Below, piece by piece: positions 1 to 9,504 of a stretch of 64,000 nucleotides of DNA (position 1 is its first letter; each line of letters starts with the position of its first letter). Made by a program: the position numbers and the translations under genes. The stretch is taken from assembly GCA_944392695.1 (NCBI GenBank), contig CALXXN010000001.1, positions 124,001 through 188,000 on the forward strand, written 5' to 3'. The stretch comes from an uncultured Spirochaetales bacterium. GTDB taxonomy: Bacteria; Spirochaetota; Spirochaetia; Sphaerochaetales; Sphaerochaetaceae. Under the pieces are notes generated by a model. That model made no database searches and was not told the origin of the DNA. It was given only the letters and a program-made list of their open reading frames with translations.

Positions 1-706
1 CTGTCTTGTATGGTGAGGCGGCATAGCCAACCACCAAGGCCCCATGCAGGTTGTTGGCGCTATGCACCGCCCAAGGGGCCATGAATGAACCATCCCAGAT
101 GGCGAGGGCGGATGCCGCGGCTCCGAATAGGAAGTACCAGGAGAGGAGCAGGGCCACGTTGGCGCCTTCCTCCTGGAACTCTGGATTCGCCAGGTGCAAG
201 AGGGCGAAGATGATGCCGCATATGACAAACGCGGTGCTCTTCCTCAACCTGCTCCCTTCCTGCAATGATGGCCCCATGATGAAGTGTAGTGGCAGGGAAC
301 GCGTCAAAAGCTCCTCACCAAGACATTGTACAGGTACAAGCGCAAGTGAGAGCAGGATGAAGATGATGCGCTCGGCAATGGCGCTCCTGTTGAATGACAT
401 GTCAGTTGCGACCAGGTCTGAGACCAGGAGTACGACGGCTGTTATGATGAAGGCTTCAATGAAGACCTTCCAGCTCCTCCTGTGTATTGGCTTGTCTTGG
501 ATGAATGGCCTGATATCCTGCTTCATGAAGATATGTGAGCCTGCTACGATTGCCAGGATGATGACGATATGAGGGATGTTGAGGTTGATGAAGGCTGCAT
601 AGGGGGCAGGAATAAGATTGCCTGCTATAATGACCAGCGGAGGTGCCAAGGCGATGATGGACACAAGCGCCAGGACCAGTATTGATGCCACTCTCACTTT
701 CCACAT
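1..706 (-). CDS. CPBP family intramembrane metalloprotease (3' end cut off)
   Basis: A hydrophobic protein read on the minus strand from the ATG at 706; 235 codons are visible and the C-terminus lies beyond the window. It carries the three signature motifs of the CPBP (CAAX protease and bacteriocin-processing, Abi) family: EELLTR at residues 131-136 (EExxxR), FALLH at 167-171 (FxxxH) and HSANN at 215-219 (HxxxN). These form the putative intramembrane metal site. Several membrane segments are evident, the first at about residues 8-30. Family members act in the membrane on prenylated proteins, peptides or bacteriocin-related substrates, but the substrate here is unknown. It diverges from the AddB-like gene at 764. 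No Shine-Dalgarno close to the ATG is obvious, so the start is less certain than the identity. Confidence 0.85.
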   Translation of the reverse strand, partial: MWKVRVASILVLALVSIIALAPPLVIIAGNLIPAPYAAFINLNIPHIVIILAIVAGSHIFMKQDIRPFIQDKPIHRRSWKVFIEAFIITAVVLLVSDLVATDMSFNRSAIAERIIFILLSLALVPVQCLGEELLTRSLPLHFIMGPSLQEGSRLRKSTAFVICGIIFALLHLANPEFQEEGANVALLLSWYFLFGAAASALAIWDGSFMAPWAVHSANNLHGALVVGYAASPYKT

Positions 707-763
707 GGAAGCGAGGATAGCAGAAAACGGGGAAAAGTTCCCCTCTCTTGCCGGAGGGCGCGG

Positions 764-3241
764 ATGAAAGAGGAATTGTTCCGTGTGCTTGACAGGGATG
801 GGGTGGTCCTCGTGCTGCCGACCCAGCGCTCCGTACGTCATGTGCTCTCGCTTTATGCCAGGAGCCGTAAGACCGCCATCGCAGCCTCCCGTGCGATGAG
901 CTTCGATGCCTTCTCAGCCCTCTTTGATGAGGATGTTGGCGATAGGACTCAGGCGGGTCCTATTGAGAGGGCCCTGTTCGCATCGCTCTTCCTCATGGGA
1001 CACCGCGATGAATTGCAGAGCATCTACAACAGCAAGTACCCAGAGTCCCAGGAGAGGGCTGCGTCATTCATAGCCGCCATCCTTCCTGCGCTCCCGGATG
1101 GGTTGGCCTCTGTTGCCCGCAATGGCACACGCCATGACCTCTTGGTCATCCAGGAAGCTTACAAGGTTTTCATGGATGCACATGGCCTTTATGAAGCTCG
1201 GTGGTTGAAGAAGGATGCGGCCTTCTTCAAGGGGGATGCCGCATTGACTTACGTCCTCGCCTGTCCTTCGGCCGAGCTCGGCATGCAGCGCCTCCTTGCC
1301 CAGGTGGGGCAGCCGCCTTTCATCGAAGTCCTTGAAAGCAAGGAGGCCTTGGATGGGCGTATGAGGCTCTATGAGAACGAGAAGGCGGAGATCCTCTCGC
1401 TTTTTGATGAGCTTGAGGACTTGAGGGATGCCGGCGTCCTGATGGATGACATCATGCTGACAAGCCCTGCCTTGAAACGCCTCAGGCCCTATCTGGAGAG
1501 TGAGGCGGCCAGACGGGCCATACCGCTTTCCTTCGAGGATGATGGACGCCTCCTTGATACGAAGGTCGTACGCTATTTGAGCTTGATCCGCGAGTGTCAT
1601 CGTACGAAGTATGACTTCAACATCCTTGAACGCATCTTTTCTGACAGGAGCCTTCCTTGGTTGGACGCGGCTTATGCTGAAGGGCAGGCACTGCTTGGCG
1701 CCATGATAGGAGCCGGAATCGTAAGCGATGCTGATGGACGGATGGAGGAACGGCTTCCAGATGCGAAGGTGCGGGGCTTCTTCCATCGTTTCAGAGGACA
1801 TCTGGACTCCATCAACAGGGAGAAGGATCCTGACAGGTTGCTTGCATCATTGCAAGGCCTGGGGGATTGGCTTTTCGGACCAACCCAGTTCAGAGGTGAT
1901 GAGTCCGACAGTGCCGTCTATTCCTACATCATGGACCGTTATGATGCCTTCTCGAAGCTTGTCAGGAAGCTTGGGGCCGTGCAGCCTGGTCCTCTCTTCA
2001 GCCTTTTCCTGACAACGCTCTCGTCACTTACCTACATCAAGCAGGAGCGGAGCCCTGGAATCAGCGTGAATGCTTATGGTCATGACTACCAGCTCCATGT
2101 GCCATACCGCTTTGTCTTCGCATTGGAGGAGGATGGTGTGAAGAAGGAGGACCGCCCGCTATCCTTCCTGTCGGAATGGGAGGATGATGGAGCTGAAGTC
2201 CACGATGCCACGGAGGCCATGCTGCTCCTATATTGCCATTGTGCTGACGAGGTGCGCCTGTCTGGAAGCCAGGTCGGCTGGGACGGACAGCACTCAACGC
2301 CCTTCGCCTTCATCTCGCGTGGCCTTGTGGATGAGATGCCTCCTTACAAGCCTTCCAGGCCTTGGAAGGAGAGGGAGCTTGAGGCCTCTTCTTTCTCCCG
2401 TCGCTTCATCCGGCCCGCGAGGGAGGATGACATAGGGCGGGGTGCCATTTTGAATGGCCCTGTCCCTGAGAAGTTCTCCTACTCGACAGTGTCAGAGTAC
2501 GCACGTTGTCCTTTTGCCGCTTTCTCAAGGAATGTCTTGAAGATTGACGAACCTGACATGGCGCCAGATGAGGCGGATCCGAGGGATATCGGCTCCTTCC
2601 TGCATGCTGTGGTCGAGACCTTCCTGAGGAACCACAAAGGAGGGCATCTTGTGAGTGCAGGGCTTGAAGACTACATCTGTGAGATTGAGGATGTTTTCCA
2701 CAGGCTGCTTCCAGAGCAGGGCTTTGACGATTACACAGCCCTTTATCTTGAGAACGTGGCGCTTCCAGGCCTCAAGGCATTCCCCGGCGAGCTGCTGAAG
2801 CGCTGTGGTGGAGATGCCATCCCCCGTGGCATCGAGATGGTCACAGAGGAAGATGGCCTCACTGGCCGCATTGATGCCGTGGTCGATTGGACAGATGGCA
2901 GCATGCTGATCGACTTCAAGACCCGCAGGGCTCCCTCGAAGAGGCGCTACCAGCTCTTGATGTACAGGCGGATGCTTGCCTCAAGAGGTGAAGACATCGA
3001 CACCAATGACCTTTGTTATTACAAGTTCATCTACGAACCAAAGAAGGATGAAGGCCACTTTGAAGCCGAAGTGAGGGAAAACACCCGGGACGGGGATGAT
3101 CCTGTTGCTGAGATGGAGATGGATATCGAAAATGCGGTGTCAGGCTGGTCTTCAGGTGCCTGGCCTTACACCGAGGACTTCGAATCCTGCTCATACTGCG
3201 CATACAGGCCGCTTTGTAGAAGGAGGTTCACACTCAGATGA
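764..3241 (+). CDS. addB: AddB-like PD-(D/E)XK nuclease subunit
   Basis: An 825-aa protein resembling AddB/RexB, the nuclease partner of the AddA helicase-nuclease that resects double-strand breaks for RecA. The N-terminus has the degenerate helicase-like start (VVLVLPTQRS). The C-terminus has a RecB-type nuclease core with a GRIDAVVD segment followed by IDFKT, where D717 and K719 are the predicted catalytic residues. Four cysteines, C582 and then C809, C812 and C818, match the pattern that holds the 4Fe-4S staple around the AddB nuclease. The next gene starts inside its stop codon (ATGA overlap), so the two are probably translationally coupled. The AddB assignment rests on these motifs and the partner gene; overall divergence from well-studied AddB cannot be measured here. 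Confidence 0.8.
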   Translation: MKEELFRVLDRDGVVLVLPTQRSVRHVLSLYARSRKTAIAASRAMSFDAFSALFDEDVGDRTQAGPIERALFASLFLMGHRDELQSIYNSKYPESQERAASFIAAILPALPDGLASVARNGTRHDLLVIQEAYKVFMDAHGLYEARWLKKDAAFFKGDAALTYVLACPSAELGMQRLLAQVGQPPFIEVLESKEALDGRMRLYENEKAEILSLFDELEDLRDAGVLMDDIMLTSPALKRLRPYLESEAARRAIPLSFEDDGRLLDTKVVRYLSLIRECHRTKYDFNILERIFSDRSLPWLDAAYAEGQALLGAMIGAGIVSDADGRMEERLPDAKVRGFFHRFRGHLDSINREKDPDRLLASLQGLGDWLFGPTQFRGDESDSAVYSYIMDRYDAFSKLVRKLGAVQPGPLFSLFLTTLSSLTYIKQERSPGISVNAYGHDYQLHVPYRFVFALEEDGVKKEDRPLSFLSEWEDDGAEVHDATEAMLLLYCHCADEVRLSGSQVGWDGQHSTPFAFISRGLVDEMPPYKPSRPWKERELEASSFSRRFIRPAREDDIGRGAILNGPVPEKFSYSTVSEYARCPFAAFSRNVLKIDEPDMAPDEADPRDIGSFLHAVVETFLRNHKGGHLVSAGLEDYICEIEDVFHRLLPEQGFDDYTALYLENVALPGLKAFPGELLKRCGGDAIPRGIEMVTEEDGLTGRIDAVVDWTDGSMLIDFKTRRAPSKRRYQLLMYRRMLASRGEDIDTNDLCYYKFIYEPKKDEGHFEAEVRENTRDGDDPVAEMEMDIENAVSGWSSGAWPYTEDFESCSYCAYRPLCRRRFTLR

Positions 3242-6200
3242 GTGAGCGTATGGACAAGCTGCTATCACTTCTGTCCAGGATAGACCCTGGGCGCAAGTTG
3301 AATGAGGAACAGCTGGCTGCCGTCTTTTCTGACAAGAACACTGTCGTCAGCGCAGGTGCGGGCTCAGGGAAGACAAGCGTGCTGTCTGTGCGCTTCCTCC
3401 GCCTCCTCTTGGAAGGCAAGGCCAAAAGCGATGAGATCCTGACGCTGACCTTCACACGCAAGGCCGCGATGGAGATGGGTGAGCGCATACGCAAGCTTGT
3501 CAGCCTTGCGGGCCCTGAGGTCGGCCAGGAGGACCTCGAACGCCTCTCGAAGGCGGAGATCTCAACTCTGGACTCATTCGCTTCACAGATAGTGCGCATG
3601 GACTGTGTACGCTATGGCATTTCGCGGGATTTCCAGCTTGAGGATGAGATGACGAGGAATGCCAAGGTACGCCGCCTGGCACATGAGTTCCTCGCAGATC
3701 CGGCGAATAAGGCCGAGTGTGCTGTGCTGACACGCTGTTACAGCCCAAGCCAGATCCTCGATTCCTTCTTCGCCCTTGTCGATGAGCGTGTGACCCTCAC
3801 TGGTGACTACGATGCGAAACGCACCGCCCACTGGCTTGACAGCCGTCTTGTCGCAGATCATGCGAAGCTGCGTGGGCAGATGGTGAGGACACTTGGAGAG
3901 TTGATTCCAATAGCAAGCCCAAAGAACAGGGAAAGCGCCATCGTCCATCTTTCGCACATTTGTGAGGATGGTGATGGGGATCTTGAGGATGCATCAAAGG
4001 AATACAAGTTCACCGCATCAGGCAAGAACGAGGAGATGAAGGAACTGGTCAGGGAGTACAAGGAGATGCTCGCCAAGTACCTTGTCTTGAACCGTCATCT
4101 TTCATCAGACCTGCCTTATGACAAGTTGCTTACGGCAATCGAGAAGTTCGCAAACATTTTGAAGCGTGAGAAGCGCCGTAGCTCCGTGCTCTCCTTTGGC
4201 GATGTGGCCAATCTCGCACTTGAGATATTGAGGGAGAATGCAGAGGTACGTACATGGTTCAAAAACCGCTTCAAGGCCATCATGATAGACGAGTTCCAGG
4301 ACAACAACTCGCTCCAGCGTGATATGATGTTCCTCCTTGCAGAGAAGAAGGAACTCTGTTGCACAGGTCGTGTGCCCACAGTGGATGAACTTGAGGATGG
4401 CATGCTCTTCTTCGTCGGAGACGAGAAGCAGAGCATCTACCGCTTCCGAGGTGCTGATGTCTCTGTCTTCCGTGCCCTTCAGGATGAGATCTCCTCCTCA
4501 GGTGGGACGCTGATCCAACTGTCGCATAACTACCGCAGCGCCCCTGGCTTGGTCGCCCATTTCAACTCTGTCTTCGCCAATGTGATGGGCACTGTCACCG
4601 AGGATTACGAGGCACGTTATGAGGAGAGCATCGCAGGGCGTCCCGACAGCCCTTGTTCCATCACACTCATGCTCGCAGACAAGGACACGTTGAAGAGTAG
4701 TGATGAAGACGCGATGCGCCCTGACGAGTGCGAAGCTGAAGAGGTCGCATCCTTGATTGATGAGATGCTATCGACTGACGGTTTCCTGATTGATGGCAGG
4801 CGTCCCACGCCTGCTGATATCGCAGTGCTCTTCCCACGCCGCAGCCACCAGGTCGAGTTCGAGACAGCCTTGAAGCGTCATGGCACACCATATCAGGTGG
4901 CAGTGCCCAAGAGCCTGATGCAGGAGGCCTTGGCTTCTGACTACTACCACCTGATCGAGGCAGCATTGCATCCAGAAGAGGAGTTCTTCCTGCTTTCAAC
5001 ACTGCGTTCTCCCTTTGCAAGGATCAGTGACAAGGGATTGAAAGCCATAGCTCAGGACGGTCTTGATGCCACACTTGATGAGGCTGATGGTGCGAAGCTT
5101 TCAGCCTTCCTCACATTCTTCAATGACTTGAAGGACAGCGTATCCTCGTACAGCATCCCAGCGCTGTTGGACCATATCTACTACGAGGGTGGCTACCATG
5201 CCTTCCTCCAGTCGGACAAATCCTACCGCGGTTATCAGGAACACCATGACTACCTTTTCTCTTATGCTGTGGCCTATCAGGAGGCAGGCCTGGGTGTGAC
5301 GGATTTCCTGTCCTTCATGAGGGAACGTCTCGGAAGCCGTGAGCGGCTTGATGATACCAGCGTGCTCCATGAGAGGAAGGATGGAGTGCAGTTGATGACC
5401 GTGCATGCATCAAAGGGTCTTGAGTTCCCTATCGTCATAGTAGCATCCTGCGGTGGAGCATCGAACAAGGCCATTGAGAGCCGCTACGTCTACATGCATC
5501 GTGGCCGTCTTGTGGCAAGCCTGGACAAGGACCTGCGCTCCTATCTTGAGGACGAGGGCAAGAAGATGGACGAGGCTGAACAGAAGAGGTTGCTTTATGT
5601 CGCCCTCACACGTGCAGAGCGCCATCTTGTAGTCAGTGGGCTGGTCAACCTGACCCAGGCGTTGAATATCACCTGCAACCCCTTCTTCAAGATTTACCTT
5701 GAGGCCATTGGTGTGAGCTTCAATCCACCGGCTTTTCCAAAGGGTGTCACCACAAGGATGATATCCCTCCATGAGCGTACCTTTGATGGCAGGAGGGATG
5801 ATTCCTATCTGACATCTCTAGAGAAGGCGGGGGTGGGGCATCAAGCACCCATTTTCGAGAGTAGGAAGAAGGCCGTAAAGCCAAGTGATATCGAAGAGCT
5901 TTACGATGGTGGAATCGAAGAGCTTCCTGCTTTTGCCTCAGATGCTATATGTAAAAGCAAGGAAGAAAGTGCCGTATTCGGTACTGCTGTTCATGCTTAT
6001 ATTGAACATAGTCTGAAGAATGAAGATATCGAGCCTGCCTTTGCGGACCCGCTTTTCTCTGGCCCTGATGGGCGTACGTTGCGCTCTGATGCCATCAAGA
6101 TGGCTGATAACTTCCTTTCATCGTCTTTCTGGAAGTCTTTGGCCTCGTTCAAGAGGATGAACGAATGGCGCTTCATGGCCCACGACGAGGCTGGTGATTC

Positions 6201-6444
6201 TGTTGTGGAAGGTGTTGTCGACCTCATTGTCGACCTTGGACCACGTCTTATTGTGATTGACTTCAAGAGTGACAGGACTAAGGCGGAATGGAGGCACAAA
6301 GGCCAGGTGCTGACCTACCTGAAGGCGGTCCAGGCCGCCTTCAAGAAGCCTGCTGCCGGCTGTTTGTTCTTCTTGAGGGAGGATGCACCCTCCACGCTTT
6401 GGGACGCAGAGGGCGGGGAGGTGGATTCTAGCGTATTGTCTTGA
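3238..6444 (+). CDS. addA: AddA/RecB-like UvrD-family helicase-nuclease
   Basis: A 1068-aa superfamily 1 helicase. Walker A is SAGAGSGKT at 38-46, motif II is DEFQD at 351-355, motif V is VHASKGLEF near residue 720, and motif VI is LYVALTRAERH near 785. The C-terminus carries a RecB-type nuclease with VIDFKSD near residue 1007. This is the architecture of AddA, which unwinds and cuts DNA ends for homologous recombination together with AddB. It overlaps the upstream AddB-like gene by four bases. Its 3' end overlaps the convergent aminotransferase gene by 17 bp, leaving no room for a separate terminator between them. Confidence 0.88.
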   Translation: MSERMDKLLSLLSRIDPGRKLNEEQLAAVFSDKNTVVSAGAGSGKTSVLSVRFLRLLLEGKAKSDEILTLTFTRKAAMEMGERIRKLVSLAGPEVGQEDLERLSKAEISTLDSFASQIVRMDCVRYGISRDFQLEDEMTRNAKVRRLAHEFLADPANKAECAVLTRCYSPSQILDSFFALVDERVTLTGDYDAKRTAHWLDSRLVADHAKLRGQMVRTLGELIPIASPKNRESAIVHLSHICEDGDGDLEDASKEYKFTASGKNEEMKELVREYKEMLAKYLVLNRHLSSDLPYDKLLTAIEKFANILKREKRRSSVLSFGDVANLALEILRENAEVRTWFKNRFKAIMIDEFQDNNSLQRDMMFLLAEKKELCCTGRVPTVDELEDGMLFFVGDEKQSIYRFRGADVSVFRALQDEISSSGGTLIQLSHNYRSAPGLVAHFNSVFANVMGTVTEDYEARYEESIAGRPDSPCSITLMLADKDTLKSSDEDAMRPDECEAEEVASLIDEMLSTDGFLIDGRRPTPADIAVLFPRRSHQVEFETALKRHGTPYQVAVPKSLMQEALASDYYHLIEAALHPEEEFFLLSTLRSPFARISDKGLKAIAQDGLDATLDEADGAKLSAFLTFFNDLKDSVSSYSIPALLDHIYYEGGYHAFLQSDKSYRGYQEHHDYLFSYAVAYQEAGLGVTDFLSFMRERLGSRERLDDTSVLHERKDGVQLMTVHASKGLEFPIVIVASCGGASNKAIESRYVYMHRGRLVASLDKDLRSYLEDEGKKMDEAEQKRLLYVALTRAERHLVVSGLVNLTQALNITCNPFFKIYLEAIGVSFNPPAFPKGVTTRMISLHERTFDGRRDDSYLTSLEKAGVGHQAPIFESRKKAVKPSDIEELYDGGIEELPAFASDAICKSKEESAVFGTAVHAYIEHSLKNEDIEPAFADPLFSGPDGRTLRSDAIKMADNFLSSSFWKSLASFKRMNEWRFMAHDEAGDSVVEGVVDLIVDLGPRLIVIDFKSDRTKAEWRHKGQVLTYLKAVQAAFKKPAAGCLFFLREDAPSTLWDAEGGEVDSSVLS

Positions 6445-7651
6445 GGGCCTTCTCGAGTCCCTCAAGACCCTTCTCCAGGAGTTCATCGCCACAACCGAAA
6501 TTGAAGCGCACATAGTCTGAGTAGGCGGAGCCGAACATCGAACCGTCGTTCATGCAGATCCCACCGCGGGCACCGAAGAAGGACGCCATGAGGTAGTCGT
6601 TGTGGCTGTACAGTCCAGGATTGGCTGCCTTGTCTGCTTCAACTGCGGCACGTATGGCTGAGCAGTCGATGAACGCGATGAATGAGGCATGTGGTGCACA
6701 GTAACGGAGTTCTGGACAGCGTTCCTTGATGAATGACCCGACCTTGGCTGACTTGGCTGCAAGAGCCTCACACAGCGCCTTGTTGTAGTCCAGGCCATCC
6801 TTGTATGCTGCTTCGGCCATGACAGCCGCACTGTAGCCGGGGCTTGATAGATAGAGGCGCTTCTGCACGCTTGTGTATTCCTCTTTCATCGCCTTGTCAC
6901 TGAAGAGGGCGAAGGCGCAGTGCTCTCCTGCGATGTTGAAACTCTTGGAAGCCGCACAGAAGGAGATGCATCTGGCTCCAATGGCCTCATTGGCCTTTAC
7001 CATGGGGATGTGCTTGTATCCAGGGTAGGCCATGTCGGAGTGGATCTCATCGCACAGCACGAGCTGTCCACGTTCCTTGGCCGTTTCCAGCACACATCCA
7101 AGTTCTTTCTGGCTGAACACGATCCCCGTAGGATTATGTGGTGAACAGAAGAGTATGGCCTGGCAGTCCTCATCAGCTTTCTTGAAGTCAGCGGGGTCGA
7201 AGACGAAGCCGTCACTGGTGCGTTTGAGGGGAAGTGGTACTATGACACGGCCGTTGGCTTCTATCATCTCGATGAAGGGATGGTAGCTTGGGTAGGGTAA
7301 CAGGATCCTGTCACCTGGCTTTGTGAAGATGTTCATGGCGAGTGAGATCGCATGGAGCATGCCTTGGGCGAAGGTCACATGGTCCTCGTCAAGGACCGTA
7401 TCATGTTTTTCCTTCATGAAGTCGGTGAAGAGGCTTGCCAGCCCGCTGTTGTCACGGTAGCCGATGACCCCGATGTCAGCTTCCCTATATAGTCCAGCCT
7501 TTATGCCTTCGAAGACACTGATGTCCATGTCTGCGACCCAGAATGGCAGGGCATCTGCGTTTCCGCACATGGCAAGCAGGTTCGCCTTGCTCCATTTCTC
7601 GCTCCTGTCGCCACTCCTGTCTGCTGAGTGGGTGAAGTCGTATGTGCTCAC
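6428..7651 (-). CDS. MalY/PatB-type PLP-dependent aminotransferase (probable C-S lyase)
   Basis: A 407-aa fold-type I PLP enzyme. The N-terminal block LPFWVADMDI and the lysine block AASKSFNIAG, whose lysine would form the Schiff base, are typical of the MalY/PatB subfamily. Members usually have cystathionine beta-lyase activity, making homocysteine, pyruvate and ammonia, and some also act as regulators. Translation most likely starts at the GTG at 7651, which has AGGAGG five bases upstream. A promoter sits at 7675-7703. Annotation as a generic class I/II aminotransferase is the conservative alternative; beta-lyase activity is inferred from the subfamily. Confidence 0.85.
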   Translation of the reverse strand: MSTYDFTHSADRSGDRSEKWSKANLLAMCGNADALPFWVADMDISVFEGIKAGLYREADIGVIGYRDNSGLASLFTDFMKEKHDTVLDEDHVTFAQGMLHAISLAMNIFTKPGDRILLPYPSYHPFIEMIEANGRVIVPLPLKRTSDGFVFDPADFKKADEDCQAILFCSPHNPTGIVFSQKELGCVLETAKERGQLVLCDEIHSDMAYPGYKHIPMVKANEAIGARCISFCAASKSFNIAGEHCAFALFSDKAMKEEYTSVQKRLYLSSPGYSAAVMAEAAYKDGLDYNKALCEALAAKSAKVGSFIKERCPELRYCAPHASFIAFIDCSAIRAAVEADKAANPGLYSHNDYLMASFFGARGGICMNDGSMFGSAYSDYVRFNFGCGDELLEKGLEGLEKALKTIR

Positions 7652-7674
7652 TTCGTCCTCCTTATGATGGCTGG

Positions 7675-7703
7675 ATCTTATCGCGATGGAGGGGTGGAGG
7701 CAA
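7675..7703 (-). promoter_or_regulatory. Predicted sigma-70 promoter of the MalY-like gene
   Basis: On the minus strand a TTGCCT -35 is followed after 17 bp by a TAAGAT -10. The -10 ends about 23 bases before the GTG start at 7651, leaving room for the AGGAGG ribosome site. Confidence 0.5.
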
Positions 7704-7916
7704 TACAGGGGTGTTTGTTAGGATTGCTTATGAAGTATGCCGGCATTGCTGTCTGATGTCATTATGCAAGGTAAGAGGTGCATGTCGCAGTTTTAGCTTG
7801 TGTCCGGTATGCATTACTTCCTGCTGCCTGGCATCCGGGCGTCATGGTGGACTCATCCGCCATCCTGCTTGGAAGTGTCATGTGCTCTTGCCAGGCGGTA
7901 CGCCATTGCGAGTGTG

Positions 7917-9290
7917 TCAGGGGGAGGTCCTTGGGAACATCCTGCTTCCATAGCGCAGTGCGTAGACCCTCCCGTCTCCGTCCCTGATGGCGGTGACCCA
8001 GGTCCTCGAACAAGGTTTCTGCACATAGCCTGTATCTTCATCTATGCGGTATAGAGGCAGGATTTCTCCCTCGCGTCTCACTGAGAGCTTGTTTCCTTCA
8101 TTTGTGATTTCAACGGATCCTCCTTCATCTGAGATGTAGGTGCCTTGGATGTCCTTGAGCGCTTGCCCATCCCACTTGGATCCTGGGGCGTCTTCCCATA
8201 TTGGCAGGGGATCATGGCCAAGTGCCATCTTGAATGCTGCTTCTGCTATATATGACACGGGCACATCCGATGTGTTCGAGAGGACGAAGACGCCTGGACC
8301 ACCATCAATCGCGGCGATCATGTCGGACGATGCTCCTGTCATGCTGCCTGCGTGTTCGATGACATCCCTGGAACAGCATTCCCTCCTCTCAAGACCCGCG
8401 GTATAGTACAATCCAGGGTGTACGTAGGCGCGTGGCCTTATCAACTCTTCAAAGCCACTATGGGGCAACAGGCCTTTGCAATGGCCTGTCAATGCCTTGA
8501 CATAGAGGACCATGTCATGGGCTGAGGCCTTCATCGCCCCTCCTCCTGGGAGGGCGAAGGCGTTGTCTGTGAAGTCATAGTCAGCCTTCCATGTACCATT
8601 GTCCTTCCTGTAGAGCTTTGCCGCCTGGCCTGTGTTGGCGATTGATGAGAATCCTGTCCCGCTATGCTCCATTCCAATTGGATGCAGGATGTGTTTTTGG
8701 ACATAGGCTTCGTAGGAGGGCTCTCCTCCATGCCGCCTGACGATGTCCCCAAGCAGGCCGAATGAGTCGTTTGAGTAGCTGAAATGTGTTCCTGGGGCAC
8801 CTGTGAGGTGCTCTTGCTGGCTCAAACGCCCTGCTATCACCTTGATGGCCTCATTGGCGTAAGCCTCATCATGTTCGAGTGGTGTGGTCTTGTCATCCAG
8901 GCCAAGCTGGTCGCATAGCCATGGCACTGTCAACCTCTTTTGTGGATAGAATCCCGCACTGTGGCATAGCAGTTGATCCACTGTGATGATGTGACCTTCC
9001 TTGGGGTCATGGTACTCTGGTATGAGCCTGCTGACCGGGTCATCAAGGTGGATGATGCCCTTTGCAACCAGCTGGAGGATGGCGATTGCTGTGAATGACT
9101 TCGTGATCGAGCCAAGTCCGAAGATGCTGTCTGCCGTGATGGGCCGCCCAGCTTCCTCATCGGCCCAACCGTAGCAGGAGAGCCTGGCATCTCCGTCAGG
9201 GTCTATGATCCCAAGGGCCAAGCCCCTGGCACCGGATGCCTCCATCACTTCCTTTATCATCCCATCGAGCCGCGCTTCCAAGCCTGCCAT
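7917..9290 (-). CDS. Beta-lactamase-family serine hydrolase
   Basis: A 457-aa protein of the penicillin-binding-protein-like serine hydrolase family (class C beta-lactamase, esterase EstB and DD-peptidase relatives). It has the nucleophile motif SITK at residues 61-64, a YSN tyrosine motif (in FSYSNDSFG) and a late HAG block equivalent to the KTG/HxG motif. A C-terminal beta-rich extension of roughly 90 residues follows the catalytic domain. The start at 9290 is supported by AGGAGG five bases upstream. An open frame continues further upstream, but it runs into the divergent livJ promoter and start. With this start there is no signal peptide, pointing to a cytoplasmic esterase or peptidase rather than an exported beta-lactamase. 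The substrate is unknown. Confidence 0.82.
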   Translation of the reverse strand: MAGLEARLDGMIKEVMEASGARGLALGIIDPDGDARLSCYGWADEEAGRPITADSIFGLGSITKSFTAIAILQLVAKGIIHLDDPVSRLIPEYHDPKEGHIITVDQLLCHSAGFYPQKRLTVPWLCDQLGLDDKTTPLEHDEAYANEAIKVIAGRLSQQEHLTGAPGTHFSYSNDSFGLLGDIVRRHGGEPSYEAYVQKHILHPIGMEHSGTGFSSIANTGQAAKLYRKDNGTWKADYDFTDNAFALPGGGAMKASAHDMVLYVKALTGHCKGLLPHSGFEELIRPRAYVHPGLYYTAGLERRECCSRDVIEHAGSMTGASSDMIAAIDGGPGVFVLSNTSDVPVSYIAEAAFKMALGHDPLPIWEDAPGSKWDGQALKDIQGTYISDEGGSVEITNEGNKLSVRREGEILPLYRIDEDTGYVQKPCSRTWVTAIRDGDGRVYALRYGSRMFPRTSP

Positions 9291-9363
9291 CCAGTCCTCC
9301 TGTGTCGTGGATAGTGTACTACAAACTGCCTGGATTGTGTTGTCTTGTTTTCTTTTTTTGTCA

Positions 9364-9387
9364 GATATGTATTTACAATACAATATC
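9364..9387. promoter_or_regulatory. AT-rich near-palindrome in the divergent intergenic region
   Basis: GATAT-GTATT-TAC-AATAC-A-ATATC: nested arms GATAT/ATATC and GTATT/AATAC around a three-base centre, with one extra base. It lies between the hydrolase gene and livJ and could be an operator. No regulator is assigned. Confidence 0.35.
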
Positions 9388-9417
9388 TTATTTGGTGTGG
9401 TTGAAATATTTTGCAGG

Positions 9418-9438
9418 GCAATGGGGAATATCCATTGC
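9418..9438. promoter_or_regulatory. Inverted repeat overlapping the livJ -35 box
   Basis: GCAATGG and CCATTGC are perfect 7-bp inverted arms separated by seven bases. The right arm shares the TTGC of the predicted livJ -35 element, so a bound protein would be placed to block RNA polymerase. This is an operator candidate for the branched-chain amino acid importer. Confidence 0.42.
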
Positions 9439-9463
9439 ATAAATATACCCATTCTTGTATAAA
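9435..9463 (+). promoter_or_regulatory. Predicted sigma-70 promoter of the liv operon
   Basis: TTGCAT, a 17-bp spacer and TATAAA. The expected transcription start is near 9470, about 35 bases before the livJ ATG. Confidence 0.62.
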
Positions 9464-9504
9464 TCAGAGTCATTACAGACCTAAAGATCATCAGGAGGTG
9501 TCTT

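Noticed and set aside
729-743. Hairpin GGGGAA-AAG-TTCCCC upstream of the AddB-like gene as a terminator
   Set aside because: The stem is only six bases, no gene ends before it and no T-run follows; it may be chance or a minor leader structure.
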